Assembly (NCBI RefSeq): GCF_019249295.1
Contig: NZ_JAESDH010000027.1
Coordinates: forward strand, 1-54,159
DNA from: Alteromonas antoniana
GTDB taxonomy: Bacteria; Pseudomonadota; Gammaproteobacteria; Enterobacterales; Alteromonadaceae
Direction: 5' to 3'
DNA: 54,159 bases
Below are positions 33,604 to 44,452 of this stretch, one piece after another; the stretch's first letter is position 1; each line of letters begins with the position of its first letter. The position numbers were made by a program, and so were the translations under genes. The notes beneath the pieces are model-generated. The model ran no database searches. It was not told the origin of the DNA and saw only the letters and a program-made list of their open reading frames with translations.

Positions 33604-35109
33604 GTGGAGTTTAGTGTAAAAAGTGGCAGTCCTGAGAAGCAGCGCAGTGCGTGTATCGTCGTAGGCGTTTTCGAGCCACGACGCTTAACTGCGGTGGCTG
33701 AGCAACTGGATGAAATCAGTGAAGGCTACATCAGTAACCTTTTACGTCGCGGCGACCTTGAAGGCAAGGCTGGCCAGATGTTGTTGCTTCATCATGTCCC
33801 AAACGTGCTCAGCGAGCGCGTATTGCTGGTCGGTTGTGGCAAAGAGCGTGAATTAGACGAGCGCCAGTACAAGCAGATCATTGCCAAAACTATCAAAACC
33901 CTGAACGAAACCGGCTCGATGGAAGCCGTATGTTTTCTGACTGAGCTTCACGTAAAAGGTCGCGATACCTATTGGAAGGTTCGCCAGGCGGTAGAAGCCA
34001 CGCAGGACTCTCTGTACACTTTCCTGCAACTGAAAACGAAAAAAGGCGAGCCACGCCGTCCACTGCGTAAAATTGTATTTAATGTACCTACCCGACGTGA
34101 ACTGACAGTTGGTGAGCGTGCGGTGGAGCATGGCCTGGCTATTTCTAAAGGTGCCAAAGTAACCCGTGATGTGGCAAACATGCCGCCGAATATTTGTAAT
34201 CCGGCGTATTTATGGGAACAGGCGCAGGCTCTGGCCAGCGAATACGACTCGGTTACCGCTGAAGTGGTCAACGAAGCGCAAATGGCTGAACTGGGTATGC
34301 AGGCGTATCTCGCGGTAGGTCGAGGCTCAGACAACGAATCCATGATGAGTATTATGCATCACCGTGGTGGTCCGGCCGATCAGCCTCCTATCGTACTGGT
34401 GGGCAAAGGCCTGACATTTGATGCCGGTGGTATTTCATTAAAGCCAGGCGAAGCCATGGATGAAATGAAGTACGACATGGGCGGCGCTGCCGGCGTGCTG
34501 GGTACCATGCACACCGTAGCTGCGCTGAATCTGCCAATTAACATCATTGGTGTGCTGGCTGGCTGTGAAAACATGCCTGACGGCAAAGCGTATCGCCCTG
34601 GCGATATCCTGACTACCATGTCAGGACAAACCGTTGAAGTATTGAACACGGATGCTGAAGGCCGTCTTGTGTTGTGTGATGCGCTGACCTACGTTGAGCG
34701 CTACGAGCCTGAGTTGGTGGTGGATGTGGCAACCCTTACCGGTGCTGCCATTATTGCACTGGGTCATCACGCTACCGGCCTGATGAGCACACACAACCCG
34801 CTGGCACATGAGCTGATGAACGCGTCAGAGCAAAGCTCCGATCGCGCATGGCGTTTACCTATCTGGGATGAGTATCAGGAGCAACTGGAAAGCCCGTTTG
34901 CCGATATGACCAACCTGGGTGGCCGTCCTGCAGGCAGTATTACTGCCGCGTGCTTCTTGTCGCGGTTTACCAAAAAGTACAACTGGGCGCACCTGGATAT
35001 TGCCGGTACGGCATGGCGCAGCGGTAAGAACAAGGGCGCAACCGGCCGTCCGGTTCCTATGCTGTCACAGTTTCTGATGAACCGCGCTGGTACGAAGCAA
35101 GAGGACTAA
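33604..35109 (+). CDS. pepA: Leucyl aminopeptidase (multifunctional aminopeptidase A)
   Basis: A 501-residue M17 metallopeptidase, almost co-linear with E. coli PepA, including the N-terminal [20 protein letters not shown]. Metal ligands are K268 and D273 ([11 protein letters not shown]), D291, D350 and E352 (NTDAEGRL). It removes N-terminal residues, forms hexamers, and in E. coli also binds DNA as a Xer accessory protein and regulator. The start is GTG at 33604 with GAGGTG five bases before it, so GTG is well supported. holC and valS follow in the same direction with short gaps. Confidence 0.98.
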   Translation: MEFSVKSGSPEKQRSACIVVGVFEPRRLTAVAEQLDEISEGYISNLLRRGDLEGKAGQMLLLHHVPNVLSERVLLVGCGKERELDERQYKQIIAKTIKTLNETGSMEAVCFLTELHVKGRDTYWKVRQAVEATQDSLYTFLQLKTKKGEPRRPLRKIVFNVPTRRELTVGERAVEHGLAISKGAKVTRDVANMPPNICNPAYLWEQAQALASEYDSVTAEVVNEAQMAELGMQAYLAVGRGSDNESMMSIMHHRGGPADQPPIVLVGKGLTFDAGGISLKPGEAMDEMKYDMGGAAGVLGTMHTVAALNLPINIIGVLAGCENMPDGKAYRPGDILTTMSGQTVEVLNTDAEGRLVLCDALTYVERYEPELVVDVATLTGAAIIALGHHATGLMSTHNPLAHELMNASEQSSDRAWRLPIWDEYQEQLESPFADMTNLGGRPAGSITAACFLSRFTKKYNWAHLDIAGTAWRSGKNKGATGRPVPMLSQFLMNRAGTKQED

Positions 35110-35115
35110 GACAGT

Positions 35116-35544
35116 ATGCCTCAGGTGATGTTCTATCAACTTGCTGCGACAGCGAAAAGCGCCGCCGAGCGCGCCTGCGAGCTGGTGGCTGACGCTTACG
35201 CGAATAAGCAGAAGGTAGCGGTGATGTGTGAGACGCAATCACTGGCAGAAGACGTTGATGAACTACTTTGGCAATTACCGGCGAAGCGATTTGTGCCTCA
35301 CAACCTGCATGGTGAAGGGCCTCCATCGGGAACGCCGGTCGTCATCTGCTGGGAGGAATCCCAGCTTGTCCGCCGCCCTCTGGTGGTGAATCTGGGCGAC
35401 ACAATGTTGTCCAATCCACAGCAATATCAACGCATAATCGATTTTGTACCTGCCGATGACGCCGAGAAACAGGCGGCGCGGGTGCGTTACAAAAAATATC
35501 AACAAGCGGGCTGTAACATGCAGTTCACAGCCGCTGAAGATTGA
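35116..35544 (+). CDS. holC: DNA polymerase III chi subunit
   Basis: A 142-residue protein with the HolC pattern: [69 protein letters not shown] and [10 protein letters not shown] near the end. Chi links the clamp loader (with psi) to single-stranded DNA-binding protein at the replication fork. The gene starts six bases after the pepA stop codon and ends nine bases before valS, so pepA-holC-valS probably form one transcript, the common order in gammaproteobacteria. Confidence 0.95.
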   Translation: MPQVMFYQLAATAKSAAERACELVADAYANKQKVAVMCETQSLAEDVDELLWQLPAKRFVPHNLHGEGPPSGTPVVICWEESQLVRRPLVVNLGDTMLSNPQQYQRIIDFVPADDAEKQAARVRYKKYQQAGCNMQFTAAED

Positions 35545-35552
35545 GAGTAAGT

Positions 35553-38324
35553 ATGGAAAAGACCTTCGAACCGCAGTCCATTGAAAAGCAGTGTTATCAG
35601 CAATGGGAAGAAGCGGGTCTGTTTAAAGCCTCTGGTGAAGGGCAGCCTTATTGTATCTTGCTGCCGCCTCCGAACGTGACCGGTAGCCTGCACATGGGCC
35701 ATGGCTTCCAGCAAACCATCATGGACGCGCTAACACGCTACCACCGTATGAAGGGTGACAATACGTTATGGCAGGTCGGAACTGACCACGCCGGTATCGC
35801 CACGCAAATGGTAGTTGAGCGTCAGTTGAACGCCGATGGTAAAACCCGTCACGATTTAGGCCGTGAAGCCTTTATCGACAAAATCTGGGAATGGAAAGAG
35901 CACAGTGGTGGCACTATCACCAGCCAGATGCGCCGTCTAGGTACGTCACCAGACTGGGATCGGGAAGTGTTCACCATGGACGACAACCTGTCCAAAGCGG
36001 TGACCGAAGTTTTTGTGAAGCTTCACGAAGAAGGCCTGATTTACCGTGGTAAGCGGCTGGTGAACTGGGACCCGGTGCTACACACCGCGGTGTCTGATCT
36101 GGAAGTGCTGAACGAAGAAGAAGACGGCCACATGTGGCATATGCGCTATCCGCTGGCTGACGGCAGTGGTGAGCTTGTGGTCGCGACTACGCGTCCGGAA
36201 ACCATGCTGGGCGATACCGCTGTTGCGGTTCATCCGGATGATGAGCGCTACCAGAGCTTTATCGGCAAAGAGATCAAACTGCCCATTACCGGTCGCTTGA
36301 TCCCAATTATCGCCGATGATTATGTCGACCCGGAATTCGGAACGGGGTGTGTGAAGATCACGCCAGCCCACGACTTCAACGACTACGATATGGGTAAGCG
36401 TCACAGCCTGCCGATGATCAATATCCTGACTGCTGACGCTAAAATCAACGACGAAGCACCCGAAGCCTATCGCGGTATGGACAGGTTCGACGCGCGTAAG
36501 CAAATCGTGGAAGATTTGGATGCCAGCGGTAATCTGGTCAAAATCGACAAGCACAAGCTGAAGGTTCCGCGTGGCGATCGCACCGGTGCGGTTATCGAAC
36601 CCTATCTGACAGACCAGTGGTATGTGGCCGTAGAGTCACTTGCTAAACCTGCCATTGAAGCGGTTGAAAGTGGCGAAATTCGCTTTATTCCGGAGAACTG
36701 GAACAAAACCTACTATCAGTGGATGCACAACATTCAGGACTGGTGTATTTCCCGTCAGTTATGGTGGGGACATCGTATTCCTGCATGGTACGACAACAAC
36801 GGCAACGTGTATGTCGGCCGCACGGAAGACGAAGTCCGCGAGAAGCATAACCTTGGCAGCGATGTCACGCTGAACCAGGATGACGACGTGCTGGATACCT
36901 GGTTCTCCTCAGCGCTGTGGCCATTTGCGACCATGGGCTGGCCGGAGGAAACCCCGGAACTGGACGCGTTTTTACCGTCTTCAGTACTGGTTACTGGCTT
37001 TGACATTATTTTCTTCTGGGTTGCCAGAATGATCATGATGACCAAGAAGTTCACTGGCAAAATTCCGTTTAAAGACATCTACATAACTGGTCTTATCCGT
37101 GATGAGAACGGTGACAAAATGTCGAAGTCGAAAGGCAACGTGCTGGATCCTATCGATCTTATCGACGGTATTGATTTGGAGTCGCTGGTAAGCAAGCGAA
37201 CGTCAGGCATGATGCAGCCACAGCTTGCCAAGAAAATTGAGAAGAACACGCGCAAGCAGTTCCCTGATGGCATTCAGGCCTACGGCACCGACGCGCTGCG
37301 CTTTACCTTTGCGGCAATGGCATCAACCAGCCGGGATATCAACTTTGATATGGGCCGGGTTGAGGGCTACCGAAACTTCTGTAATAAAATCTGGAATGCC
37401 TCGCGCTTCGTTCTGATGAACACCGAAGAGCATGACACCGGCCGTGACGGTGGCGAGATGACGTTAAGTCTGGCTGATCGCTGGATCTGGGCGAAGTTCC
37501 AGCAAACCCTGGTCGACTTCGAGTCTGCACTGTCTGACTATCGCTTCGATATTGCCGCGCAGACTATCTATGAGTTTACCTGGAATCAGCTGTGTGACTG
37601 GTATCTTGAGCTGACGAAGCCGGTATTAAACAACGATGCCAGTACTGAGGCGGAAAAACGTGGGACACGTCATACGCTTATCAATGTGCTTGAGCATACT
37701 CTGCGTTTACTGCATCCGTTTATGCCGTTTATCACCGAAGAAATCTGGCAGCGCGTCGCGCCGCTATCTGACGTGAAAGGCGACACTAAGAGCATCATGG
37801 TACAACCATTCCCGGTACAGGATACGTCACTGCAGGATGCGCAGGTACTCAGCGATATTGAGTGGGTGAAGAAGTTTATCGTGGGTATTCGTAATATCCG
37901 CGGAGAAATGGATATCTCTCCGAATAAACCGCTGAATGCGCTGCTGAAAAATGTCAGCGATGAAGATGCGCGTCGACTGGATGCCGCGAAAGCATTCTTA
38001 GATAAACTGTCCAAACTGGAAACCGTAACTATTCTTAAAGACGGTGAAACAGCGCCGCCTAGCGCCACAGCGCTGGTGGGGGATATGGAAATTCTGATCC
38101 CAATGGCCGGTCTTATCGACAAAGAGGCGGAACTGGCTCGACTGAACAAAGCCATTGATAAAGTTCAGAAAGACGTTAGCCGGACTGAAGGGAAGTTGTC
38201 GAATGAGAAATTTGTCAGCAATGCCCCTGAAGCGGTTATCGCCAAAGAGCGAGCGAAGCTGGAAGATGGTCAGAAACAGCTTGAGAAATTGCATGCTCAG
38301 GTAGAAACCATTCAGTCGCTTTAA
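35553..38324 (+). CDS. valS: Valyl-tRNA synthetase
   Basis: A 923-residue class I synthetase. The HIGH motif is HMGH (47-50, after [10 protein letters not shown]), KMSKS is at 522-526, the CP1 editing domain lies between, and the C-terminal coiled coil that clamps tRNA-Val occupies about 860-923. It charges tRNA-Val and edits misactivated threonine. I start at ATG 35553, matching the family N terminus [11 protein letters not shown]; an in-frame TTG four codons earlier overlaps the holC stop codon and is rejected. A strong terminator follows at 38352-38382. No frameshift or insertion was seen. Confidence 0.98.
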   Translation: MEKTFEPQSIEKQCYQQWEEAGLFKASGEGQPYCILLPPPNVTGSLHMGHGFQQTIMDALTRYHRMKGDNTLWQVGTDHAGIATQMVVERQLNADGKTRHDLGREAFIDKIWEWKEHSGGTITSQMRRLGTSPDWDREVFTMDDNLSKAVTEVFVKLHEEGLIYRGKRLVNWDPVLHTAVSDLEVLNEEEDGHMWHMRYPLADGSGELVVATTRPETMLGDTAVAVHPDDERYQSFIGKEIKLPITGRLIPIIADDYVDPEFGTGCVKITPAHDFNDYDMGKRHSLPMINILTADAKINDEAPEAYRGMDRFDARKQIVEDLDASGNLVKIDKHKLKVPRGDRTGAVIEPYLTDQWYVAVESLAKPAIEAVESGEIRFIPENWNKTYYQWMHNIQDWCISRQLWWGHRIPAWYDNNGNVYVGRTEDEVREKHNLGSDVTLNQDDDVLDTWFSSALWPFATMGWPEETPELDAFLPSSVLVTGFDIIFFWVARMIMMTKKFTGKIPFKDIYITGLIRDENGDKMSKSKGNVLDPIDLIDGIDLESLVSKRTSGMMQPQLAKKIEKNTRKQFPDGIQAYGTDALRFTFAAMASTSRDINFDMGRVEGYRNFCNKIWNASRFVLMNTEEHDTGRDGGEMTLSLADRWIWAKFQQTLVDFESALSDYRFDIAAQTIYEFTWNQLCDWYLELTKPVLNNDASTEAEKRGTRHTLINVLEHTLRLLHPFMPFITEEIWQRVAPLSDVKGDTKSIMVQPFPVQDTSLQDAQVLSDIEWVKKFIVGIRNIRGEMDISPNKPLNALLKNVSDEDARRLDAAKAFLDKLSKLETVTILKDGETAPPSATALVGDMEILIPMAGLIDKEAELARLNKAIDKVQKDVSRTEGKLSNEKFVSNAPEAVIAKERAKLEDGQKQLEKLHAQVETIQSL

Positions 38325-38351
38325 TCGCTTGCACTGAATAAGTAACAGCAT

Positions 38352-38382
38352 AAAAAACGGCCGCATCTGCGGCCGTTTTTTT
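38352..38382. terminator. Strong bidirectional terminator between valS and the alcohol dehydrogenase gene
   Basis: Six A, then CGGCCGCA, TC loop, TGCGGCCG and seven T. It ends valS transcription on the plus strand and the dehydrogenase transcript on the minus strand. Confidence 0.96.
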
Positions 38383-38389
38383 GTCTTTA

Positions 38390-39547
38390 TTATATTCCCT
38401 GGTACGCCTGACGATAAATGGTCTCTATGTCATCCACTGTCAATGTGCGTGGATTGTTACGCAGCAGGCGTGTCACCTTGCTGGCGTCGATCGCAAGAGA
38501 AGGAATATCTTCCTCCGGAATACCGAAATGCTTCAGGGTGGCGGGTATTTCCACATCGCGACAGATCGTCTCAATCGCCTCCAGCACTAAAGCAACACTC
38601 TCTGAAATGGAGCGACCGTGTATGTCTAACTTCATCGCATTGCCAATATCAACAAAGCGCTTCTGGCTTACCACGGCATTGGCTTTCATTACATGCGGTA
38701 ACATCACTGCATTGCTCATACCATGGGAAAGGTGATACCGGCCTCCGAGCGGATAGGCCAGCGCATGAACAGCGCCTACGCCCGCATTACCAAACGCGAG
38801 GCCTGCAAGCAAGCTGCCGGTTGCCATATCATCACGCGCCACTAAGTCATTGCCATTGGTAAAGGCTTTGGGCAGTGCAAGATAAATAAGCGTGATTGCT
38901 TTGATTGCCAGCGCATCGGTTATCGCACTGGCATTTACAGAAAGGTAGGCCTCTATTGCGTGTACCAGCGCATCAATACCGCTTGCAGCAGTGACCGTAG
39001 CGGGGCAACTTACTGTCATTTCTGCAGAAACAATAGCAACATCCGGTAGCAGGTACTCACTTACTATACCTTTTTTCAGCTGATCTACCGGGTCTGACAA
39101 AATCGCAATATTGGTTACCTCAGAGCCTGTCCCGGCAGTCGTGGGGATCGCAACAAGTGGAATATCGCGTGACGCAACATTATCTTCACCAAAAAGGGCT
39201 GAGATTTTACCGTTGTGTCCCATGGACACAGCCAGTACTTTTGCACTGTCTATAGCACTGCCGCCGCCGACCGCGATAATGCCGTCTACATCTTTGCCGC
39301 GAAGTTCAGCGACACAGTTTTCGATAACCGAGATCTCGGGTTCCGGCGGAATGTCATCGTAAACCAAAAAACTGTTCGGCTGGAGTTGATCGGTTACCAT
39401 AGATAACCCACCGGACTGGCTCACACCCTTATCCGTAATGACAGCGGGCTTTGTCACGCCAAGACGGGACAGCTCGTCTTTCAGGGTGTTCACAGCGCCG
39501 TTGCCGGTAATTAATTTCTTTGCTGACTTAAAATAAGCTATCTGCAT
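38390..39547 (-). CDS. Iron-containing alcohol dehydrogenase (type III)
   Basis: A 385-residue NAD(P)-dependent dehydrogenase of the Fe-ADH family. The cofactor-binding motif GGGSAIDSAK lies near 95-105, preceded by DVDGIIAVGGG; the metal site has the Asp of ASGIDALVHAIEAYLS together with histidines in VHAIEAY, GAVHALAYPLGG and RYHLSHGMSNA. It should oxidise or reduce a short-chain alcohol or aldehyde; the substrate is not clear, and it lacks an AdhE-type aldehyde domain. I use ATG 39547; a GTG three codons earlier (39556) is possible. The nearest neighbours are unrelated, so it is a single-gene unit. Confidence 0.92.
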   Translation of the reverse strand: MQIAYFKSAKKLITGNGAVNTLKDELSRLGVTKPAVITDKGVSQSGGLSMVTDQLQPNSFLVYDDIPPEPEISVIENCVAELRGKDVDGIIAVGGGSAIDSAKVLAVSMGHNGKISALFGEDNVASRDIPLVAIPTTAGTGSEVTNIAILSDPVDQLKKGIVSEYLLPDVAIVSAEMTVSCPATVTAASGIDALVHAIEAYLSVNASAITDALAIKAITLIYLALPKAFTNGNDLVARDDMATGSLLAGLAFGNAGVGAVHALAYPLGGRYHLSHGMSNAVMLPHVMKANAVVSQKRFVDIGNAMKLDIHGRSISESVALVLEAIETICRDVEIPATLKHFGIPEEDIPSLAIDASKVTRLLRNNPRTLTVDDIETIYRQAYQGI

Positions 39548-39818
39548 GTTATTCACTTTGCGTTGTGCTGCACGTGTTCACCAAGTGCCACAAACAAAAT
39601 TCACTCGCTACCTGAGAAGTGTAACGTCTTACGTTTTTAGTTTGTTTAGCCGTGGCATGAGGTATTCGCTGGTTGAATTGATGACATAATGCGGCAATGG
39701 ATGCAATCACTAATCGCCTATGACATACCGCGACTGACCTAAACGCAGCGTAATATGGAAGCATTATGCACAGGGTAGAAAATCGTGCACAGCGCGGTAG
39801 CGCCGAACCAGTGGCGAT

Positions 39819-40037
39819 TTATCTCACACTCTCCGGAAGCTGATTTCGCTTTCTCAGAAACAGCAAAATAAAGGCAGATAGGATCGGCAGGGAAAAGTGG
39901 ATAAAAAACATCACGGTTGTTATCAGACTGCGGTTCTGCGAATAGCGGCCGTGAGACAGTACGCGTGCTGTCAGCAACGTCATAACGCTCGCATAGACAA
40001 AAAGCAGTAGTAGCTCAATAGAGGTCCCCGTCTGCAT
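39819..40037 (-). CDS. Small membrane protein, function unknown
   Basis: A 72-residue protein with two hydrophobic helices (IELLLLFVYASVMTLLTARVL at about 7-27 and LITTVMFFIHFSLPILSAFI at about 38-57) and a basic C terminus (LRKRNQLPESVR). ATG 40037 has GGGAG about five bases upstream, which supports this short start over a 34-codon extension. It is downstream of the hybrid kinase operon in the same direction (240-base gap), but no functional link can be shown. Confidence 0.65.
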   Translation of the reverse strand: MQTGTSIELLLLFVYASVMTLLTARVLSHGRYSQNRSLITTVMFFIHFSLPILSAFILLFLRKRNQLPESVR

Positions 40038-40277
40038 TTCTACTCCCTGAATTTCAGAAGGGCAGTCATCATAGTCAGAGCGAAAGTTGTCGTCAACGAC
40101 TCGCCTGACAGGAATACCGCTGGTACCCACAAAAAGCATTGCTCATCTAACCAGAACTTGCGCATTCGTATTACGTCATTCCTTTTGCGAAATCGTCGTC
40201 ACGAATGCTCCTTGTGGTTCGCTCGCATAACTTGTGAAAGGGGGATTACGCTGGCAGGGCGTTGGCGGATACAGAGA

Positions 40278-42935
40278 TCAGGAGTTCAGATACTGTTTAA
40301 GCGCTTTGCTGAGCGCCTCTCGTTTTATCGGTTTAGTAAGGTAATCGTTCATGCCGGCTTCCTTTGCCTGATGTTGATCTTCTTTCATCGCGTTTGCTGA
40401 CAACCCAAGAATAGGTATTTCGCTGAAGCCTTTATCTCGAAGTTCCCGTGTGGCCTCGTACCCATCTTTCACTGGCATTTGCACATCCATCAGGATGAGG
40501 TCGTATACCGGTGAATTCATCACTTTTCTGACAGCCTGCAACCCATCTTCCGCGATATCGTATGTCAGGCCAAGGCTGGACAGTAGTTCTCCGGTCACTA
40601 CCTGATTAATATTATTGTCTTCTACCAACAGAATATGCCCTTCAAGCTCAATGTGTTCTGTCTGGCTATCGTAAACCACGGGCTCAGATTCAATCTTATT
40701 CAGCTCTTTGATAAAACGTTCAAACTGAATAGGAGAGAAGGGATGTACAAGTACGGAGCCTCGCCAACCTTTAAGTAACTTTTCGTGGATAGCGCCAACC
40801 TGTGTGGCCATCACCAGTCCAACGCGAACGTTTTGAGTCTGCAGCGTGTGAAGGGTATCTATATTCGATTTCAGATCGGCGGGCTGATTGATGTCTACCA
40901 GCACGCAGGGTGGGTGATCTGAGATCTGTCCCAGAGTGTCCAGCGGCAAACCTGACTCGCGGATACCAATTAATTTGAGGTAGCTTCGGGACAATAGCGG
41001 CATGTCGCTGAAATATTGTGTGCCCTCGGGGATGCTGGGTATTCCCTCAAGGACCCCGGTTTGATTCTGAAATACGCGCAGGGGGATCATTACTCGGAAC
41101 AGACTGCCTTTTCCGGGAGTCGATTCGACTTCAAGGCGGCCTTTCATCAGTTCGGTAAGTTGTTTTACGATGGTGAGACCCAGACCAGTGCCACCATAGC
41201 GCCTGTTCGTCGATCCATCAGCCTGAGTAAATGGCTGAAATATTCGCACTAACTGCTGATCAGACATGCCAATACCAGAGTCCTGAATCTCAATGACCAG
41301 ATTAATCCGATTAGCGGCGTCGTTGCGTTGACCACGAAACACGATATTGATTTCGCCTTGTTCGGTAAACTTAACCGCGTTGGTACCAAGGTTCATTAAA
41401 ACCTGCGCTAACCTGAGAGGATCACCTATCACCTGAGGCGGTAGCGAAGGCTCAACGTTCAGCTTGACTGACAGGTTCTTTTCCTGTGCACGCAGGGCGA
41501 TAACCGCAATCAGATTGTCGAACAGAGAATGAAGTGAAAAGCTCACTTCTTCAATTTCCAGCTTGCCCGCTTCGATTTTTGAAAAATCCAGAATATCGTT
41601 TATTACCGTCATCAGGATCTGACTTGAGTAGGCGGCTTTATCCAGATAACTTCGCATCGTCGATGACATCGGTTGTTGCTGTGCCAGCTCGATAAGCCCG
41701 ATTATGCCATTCATCGGAGTACGAATCTCATGACTCATGTTGGCAAGGAATATACTCTTTGACGCGGTAGCCTGCTCGGCCCGGAGTTTCGATTCCACCA
41801 GTTCTTTATTCAGCGCTTCCATCTGAATATTAGACTCTCTGGCCGCTTCAAGTAGCTGCTCGGTTTCGCGGTTCTTATCACTGAAAACATAGGCGGCTTT
41901 TGCCAGTTCACCGATTTCATCGTTGCGGTTGATACCCGGTATGGTTTTCAAATTCTCCCCCTCTGACAGGCGATTGAAAACTTCGGTAATGGAACGAACC
42001 GGGCCAAGAATTCTGACGATGGCAAAAATAGCCGCAGCCAGAGCCAGCAAAATTGCTATCAATGAAAACAATTCGCCGTTTGACTGGGCTGCATCTGCTT
42101 GTTGCTGGGTTTGCATGCGGATTTGATCCGAATAGCTGGCTACCTGCTCGGCCAGTTCACCGCTTAGATAAAGGAACTCGTTTGCAGAGCCCGCCATCAC
42201 GACATTCACTAAGTAAAGGTTGCCCTGGGTAATTTGTGTAAGGTTAAAAAATCGGGCCTTGGCATTTTCTATTTGCGAAATCATCGTCTCTACCGGAAAT
42301 GGCGCCCCCGCTTCAAGCTGTGTCTGCATCAACTGCATGGCCGAATTAAACGCGGTAATGTGCTTAAGACTGGGTGAAATCAGGTATTGCAGAGAAGCAC
42401 TTTCTGCGGCATCCAGCTTCAGGCTTAACTCATTAATATAGGAAGCAGGCACGCTTTCTGACGTGGCCAAGGACTGCAGCAACTTACGCAATTCCAGAAT
42501 GTCAGTTAATGAGCCGGAGCGGACCAAATTATCACGTTTGGTCCGCGCCTCGATCACATCTATGAAGTTTTCCCGATAGTTCTCCAGATGTGAACGCATC
42601 CGACTGAGCACATCGTCATCTGAAGTGTTGCCTGTAGACGTGCCGGGTGACTCGCTTAGTTGTTGCAACTTGTCTTCAATTGACTGCATCAGTCGCTCGA
42701 AACGGTTTACTGCAGACAGACTTGCCGTTTCTTTAAAAATCAGAACATTGCGCTGTAAATCCAGTACATCCCGTTCCAGTTCCTTCACCAGGCTGACATC
42801 ATTAATTGCCTGCCTTGTTAGCTCCAGACCATCATTCAGCACCTGTTGATTCTGACGGGCAAGCATACCCTGGATTAACAGCAGTGAAACCAGCGCTACC
42901 AGTACAATAATGAGTTGCGTACGAATTGACGACAT
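40278..42935 (-). CDS. Hybrid sensor histidine kinase (TorS-like layout)
   Basis: An 885-residue inner-membrane sensor. Order: membrane helix (about 8-24), a long all-helical periplasmic sensor region (about 25-285), second helix (287-308), HAMP (309-360), coiled coil, HisKA with H402 in FLANMSHEIRTPMNGIIGL, HATPase with NLGTNAVKFTEQG, DSGIGMS and GGTGLGLTIV, a pseudo-receiver-like stretch, and a C-terminal receiver with phospho-acceptor D817 in LILMDVQMPVKDGYEA. No C-terminal Hpt is present, so a separate Hpt or response regulator must take the phosphate. The helical sensor plus an upstream binding-protein gene 15 bases away (42951-44234) resembles the TorT-TorS arrangement. Confidence 0.92.
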   Translation of the reverse strand: MSSIRTQLIIVLVALVSLLLIQGMLARQNQQVLNDGLELTRQAINDVSLVKELERDVLDLQRNVLIFKETASLSAVNRFERLMQSIEDKLQQLSESPGTSTGNTSDDDVLSRMRSHLENYRENFIDVIEARTKRDNLVRSGSLTDILELRKLLQSLATSESVPASYINELSLKLDAAESASLQYLISPSLKHITAFNSAMQLMQTQLEAGAPFPVETMISQIENAKARFFNLTQITQGNLYLVNVVMAGSANEFLYLSGELAEQVASYSDQIRMQTQQQADAAQSNGELFSLIAILLALAAAIFAIVRILGPVRSITEVFNRLSEGENLKTIPGINRNDEIGELAKAAYVFSDKNRETEQLLEAARESNIQMEALNKELVESKLRAEQATASKSIFLANMSHEIRTPMNGIIGLIELAQQQPMSSTMRSYLDKAAYSSQILMTVINDILDFSKIEAGKLEIEEVSFSLHSLFDNLIAVIALRAQEKNLSVKLNVEPSLPPQVIGDPLRLAQVLMNLGTNAVKFTEQGEINIVFRGQRNDAANRINLVIEIQDSGIGMSDQQLVRIFQPFTQADGSTNRRYGGTGLGLTIVKQLTELMKGRLEVESTPGKGSLFRVMIPLRVFQNQTGVLEGIPSIPEGTQYFSDMPLLSRSYLKLIGIRESGLPLDTLGQISDHPPCVLVDINQPADLKSNIDTLHTLQTQNVRVGLVMATQVGAIHEKLLKGWRGSVLVHPFSPIQFERFIKELNKIESEPVVYDSQTEHIELEGHILLVEDNNINQVVTGELLSSLGLTYDIAEDGLQAVRKVMNSPVYDLILMDVQMPVKDGYEATRELRDKGFSEIPILGLSANAMKEDQHQAKEAGMNDYLTKPIKREALSKALKQYLNS

Positions 42936-42950
42936 TACGCGCTTTCCTGT

Positions 42951-44234
42951 TTACGAAGTAATAAACTCATACCACTTTTGCAGGCTGTATTCATAGGTAG
43001 GCATTACTGTATTCCAAACAGCAACATTACTAAACCGGCTTTCATAACTTCCGCCGCTGCGTTGCTCACCTTTGCTTACAGACGGTTTGCCGTCAGTCCC
43101 GAGTAAGGTTTCTGCAGCCGGCTTGCCCTGATACCAGTAATCCCATTCAGCCTGGGTAAGGTATTGGGCTGAACGTTGCGGATTTGAAATGTAGTACCCC
43201 TGTCGGGCGATAAATGCGCCGGGCCAGCCTGACAACCACCAGTTCATGTATTCATAGGCGGCATCTTTATTTCTGCCTTGCGTCGCAGCAGAGAGGCACA
43301 TTACTCCGTGCCAGCCCCGATATCCTTCTTTCGGAGCGGCAAAGCGAACGGGGATCTGCTGTCCGTTTAGTGCAGAAACCGCGGGTGAGAACATGCTTTC
43401 AATTAACACTCGTCTGCTTTTCATAAAGTGAACTGATTCAGGTACCGAGGTCCAGAAGCCGCTAAAATGATGTAATTGCTTCAACTCAATCAGGATGGTG
43501 AAAAGCTCATCCAGCTCCGACTCTGTCATCGCGCCGATATCGTCAAACTGCATAAACCCTTTAGCCTGAGCGGCAAGGGCAAGATCGAAAAGCCCGATAG
43601 TGGGGTCATTGACTACACCTACCTGGCCAGAGAACCGGCTGTCTAACAGCCAGCCCCAGCTTTCATTATCGATTTCGATACCCTCAGGAAGACGGCTGGT
43701 ATCGTAACCAAACGAATCAACATTATGCACATAGGGAAGAAAGCTGATGACATCGGTATGCTGTGTACCCAGAGTGCCATCATCCTGAATATTTAGAATT
43801 TTATGCGGGGCATCTCCCGCGCCCATTCTGGCGTTCTCGACGATTTTCCCTGTTTTGCTCAGTGAGTTGATTTCGTCCCAATAACGCAGACGCTTCTTTT
43901 CAATAGGCTGAATTGCCCGTGAACGCCACAAAACGTTGATGCTGTTTGACCACTGTTCGTATAGATCAAAGCTGCCGGGGTTCATAGAAGCTTTCTGAAG
44001 TACTGCTGCACTGCCATTTGGCTCAAACAGCAGGTTGATGCCAAGGTCCTCCATCGCACGTTGACGCAATATTTCCTGAAGCGTCACATGAGTACCCATC
44101 ACTCTCACCGTCGGTTTGGGCTTTCCAATAGCAAAGGGCACACAGCCCGCCGCAAGGCACAGCACACCGCCTTTTAAAAGTGCGCGGCGTCGGCGGTTCA
44201 TACTTTTAGCGCTAGAGGAAGTAGAGCGATTCAT
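42951..44234 (-). CDS. Tat-exported periplasmic binding protein (PotD-like), probable sensor partner
   Basis: A 427-residue protein with a twin-arginine signal (NRRRRALLKGGVLCLAAG, cleavage near residue 37) and a family 1 extracellular solute-binding fold of the spermidine/putrescine type (ILRQRAMEDLGINLLFEPNGS near the start, NVDSFGYDTSRLPEGIEIDNESWGWLLD in the middle given here in part as a pattern, ending with EYMNWWLSGWPGAF and a C-terminal lobe). No transporter genes adjoin it; instead the hybrid histidine kinase gene starts 15 bases later. I infer that it captures a ligand and presents it to the kinase. The ligand is unknown. Start ATG 44234; an internal ATG at 44201 is a weaker choice. 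Confidence 0.85.
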   Translation of the reverse strand: MNRSTSSSAKSMNRRRRALLKGGVLCLAAGCVPFAIGKPKPTVRVMGTHVTLQEILRQRAMEDLGINLLFEPNGSAAVLQKASMNPGSFDLYEQWSNSINVLWRSRAIQPIEKKRLRYWDEINSLSKTGKIVENARMGAGDAPHKILNIQDDGTLGTQHTDVISFLPYVHNVDSFGYDTSRLPEGIEIDNESWGWLLDSRFSGQVGVVNDPTIGLFDLALAAQAKGFMQFDDIGAMTESELDELFTILIELKQLHHFSGFWTSVPESVHFMKSRRVLIESMFSPAVSALNGQQIPVRFAAPKEGYRGWHGVMCLSAATQGRNKDAAYEYMNWWLSGWPGAFIARQGYYISNPQRSAQYLTQAEWDYWYQGKPAAETLLGTDGKPSVSKGEQRSGGSYESRFSNVAVWNTVMPTYEYSLQKWYEFITS

Positions 44235-44414
44235 CAGGCCCCGCAGTCAGAATAAGTACAAGTCTGAGTAGTTTGGCACTGATTTGCTGATGTTTCCAAA
44301 ATATCCACCTTTAATAACAAGAGTTTCATGTCTGGGGTGCGTCAGAGCTTATAGATCTCTGTAGCAGGGAGCGGGAACACACCGATTCTGATTGCATTAT
44401 CTAAAATATTGTCT

Positions 44415-44441
44415 ATAGTGATATCAAATTGATATCACTAT
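44415..44441. promoter_or_regulatory. 27-bp perfect palindrome, probable operator of the SPFH gene
   Basis: ATAGTGATATCAA and TTGATATCACTAT around a single A. It ends 11 bases before the ATG of the SPFH gene and covers the likely promoter or ribosome-site approach. An Arc-like DNA-binding gene follows the SPFH gene, making autoregulation plausible. A ribbon-helix-helix protein could bind the two GTGATATCA half-sites. Confidence 0.65.
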
Positions 44442-44452
44442 TAGGGTGTGTG

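Noticed and set aside
36078..36554. 158-codon minus-strand frame inside valS
   Set aside because: Antisense to the synthetase domain; no ribosome site and no recognisable protein features.
37670..38155. 161-codon minus-strand frame inside valS
   Set aside because: Antisense shadow with serine-rich low-complexity composition.
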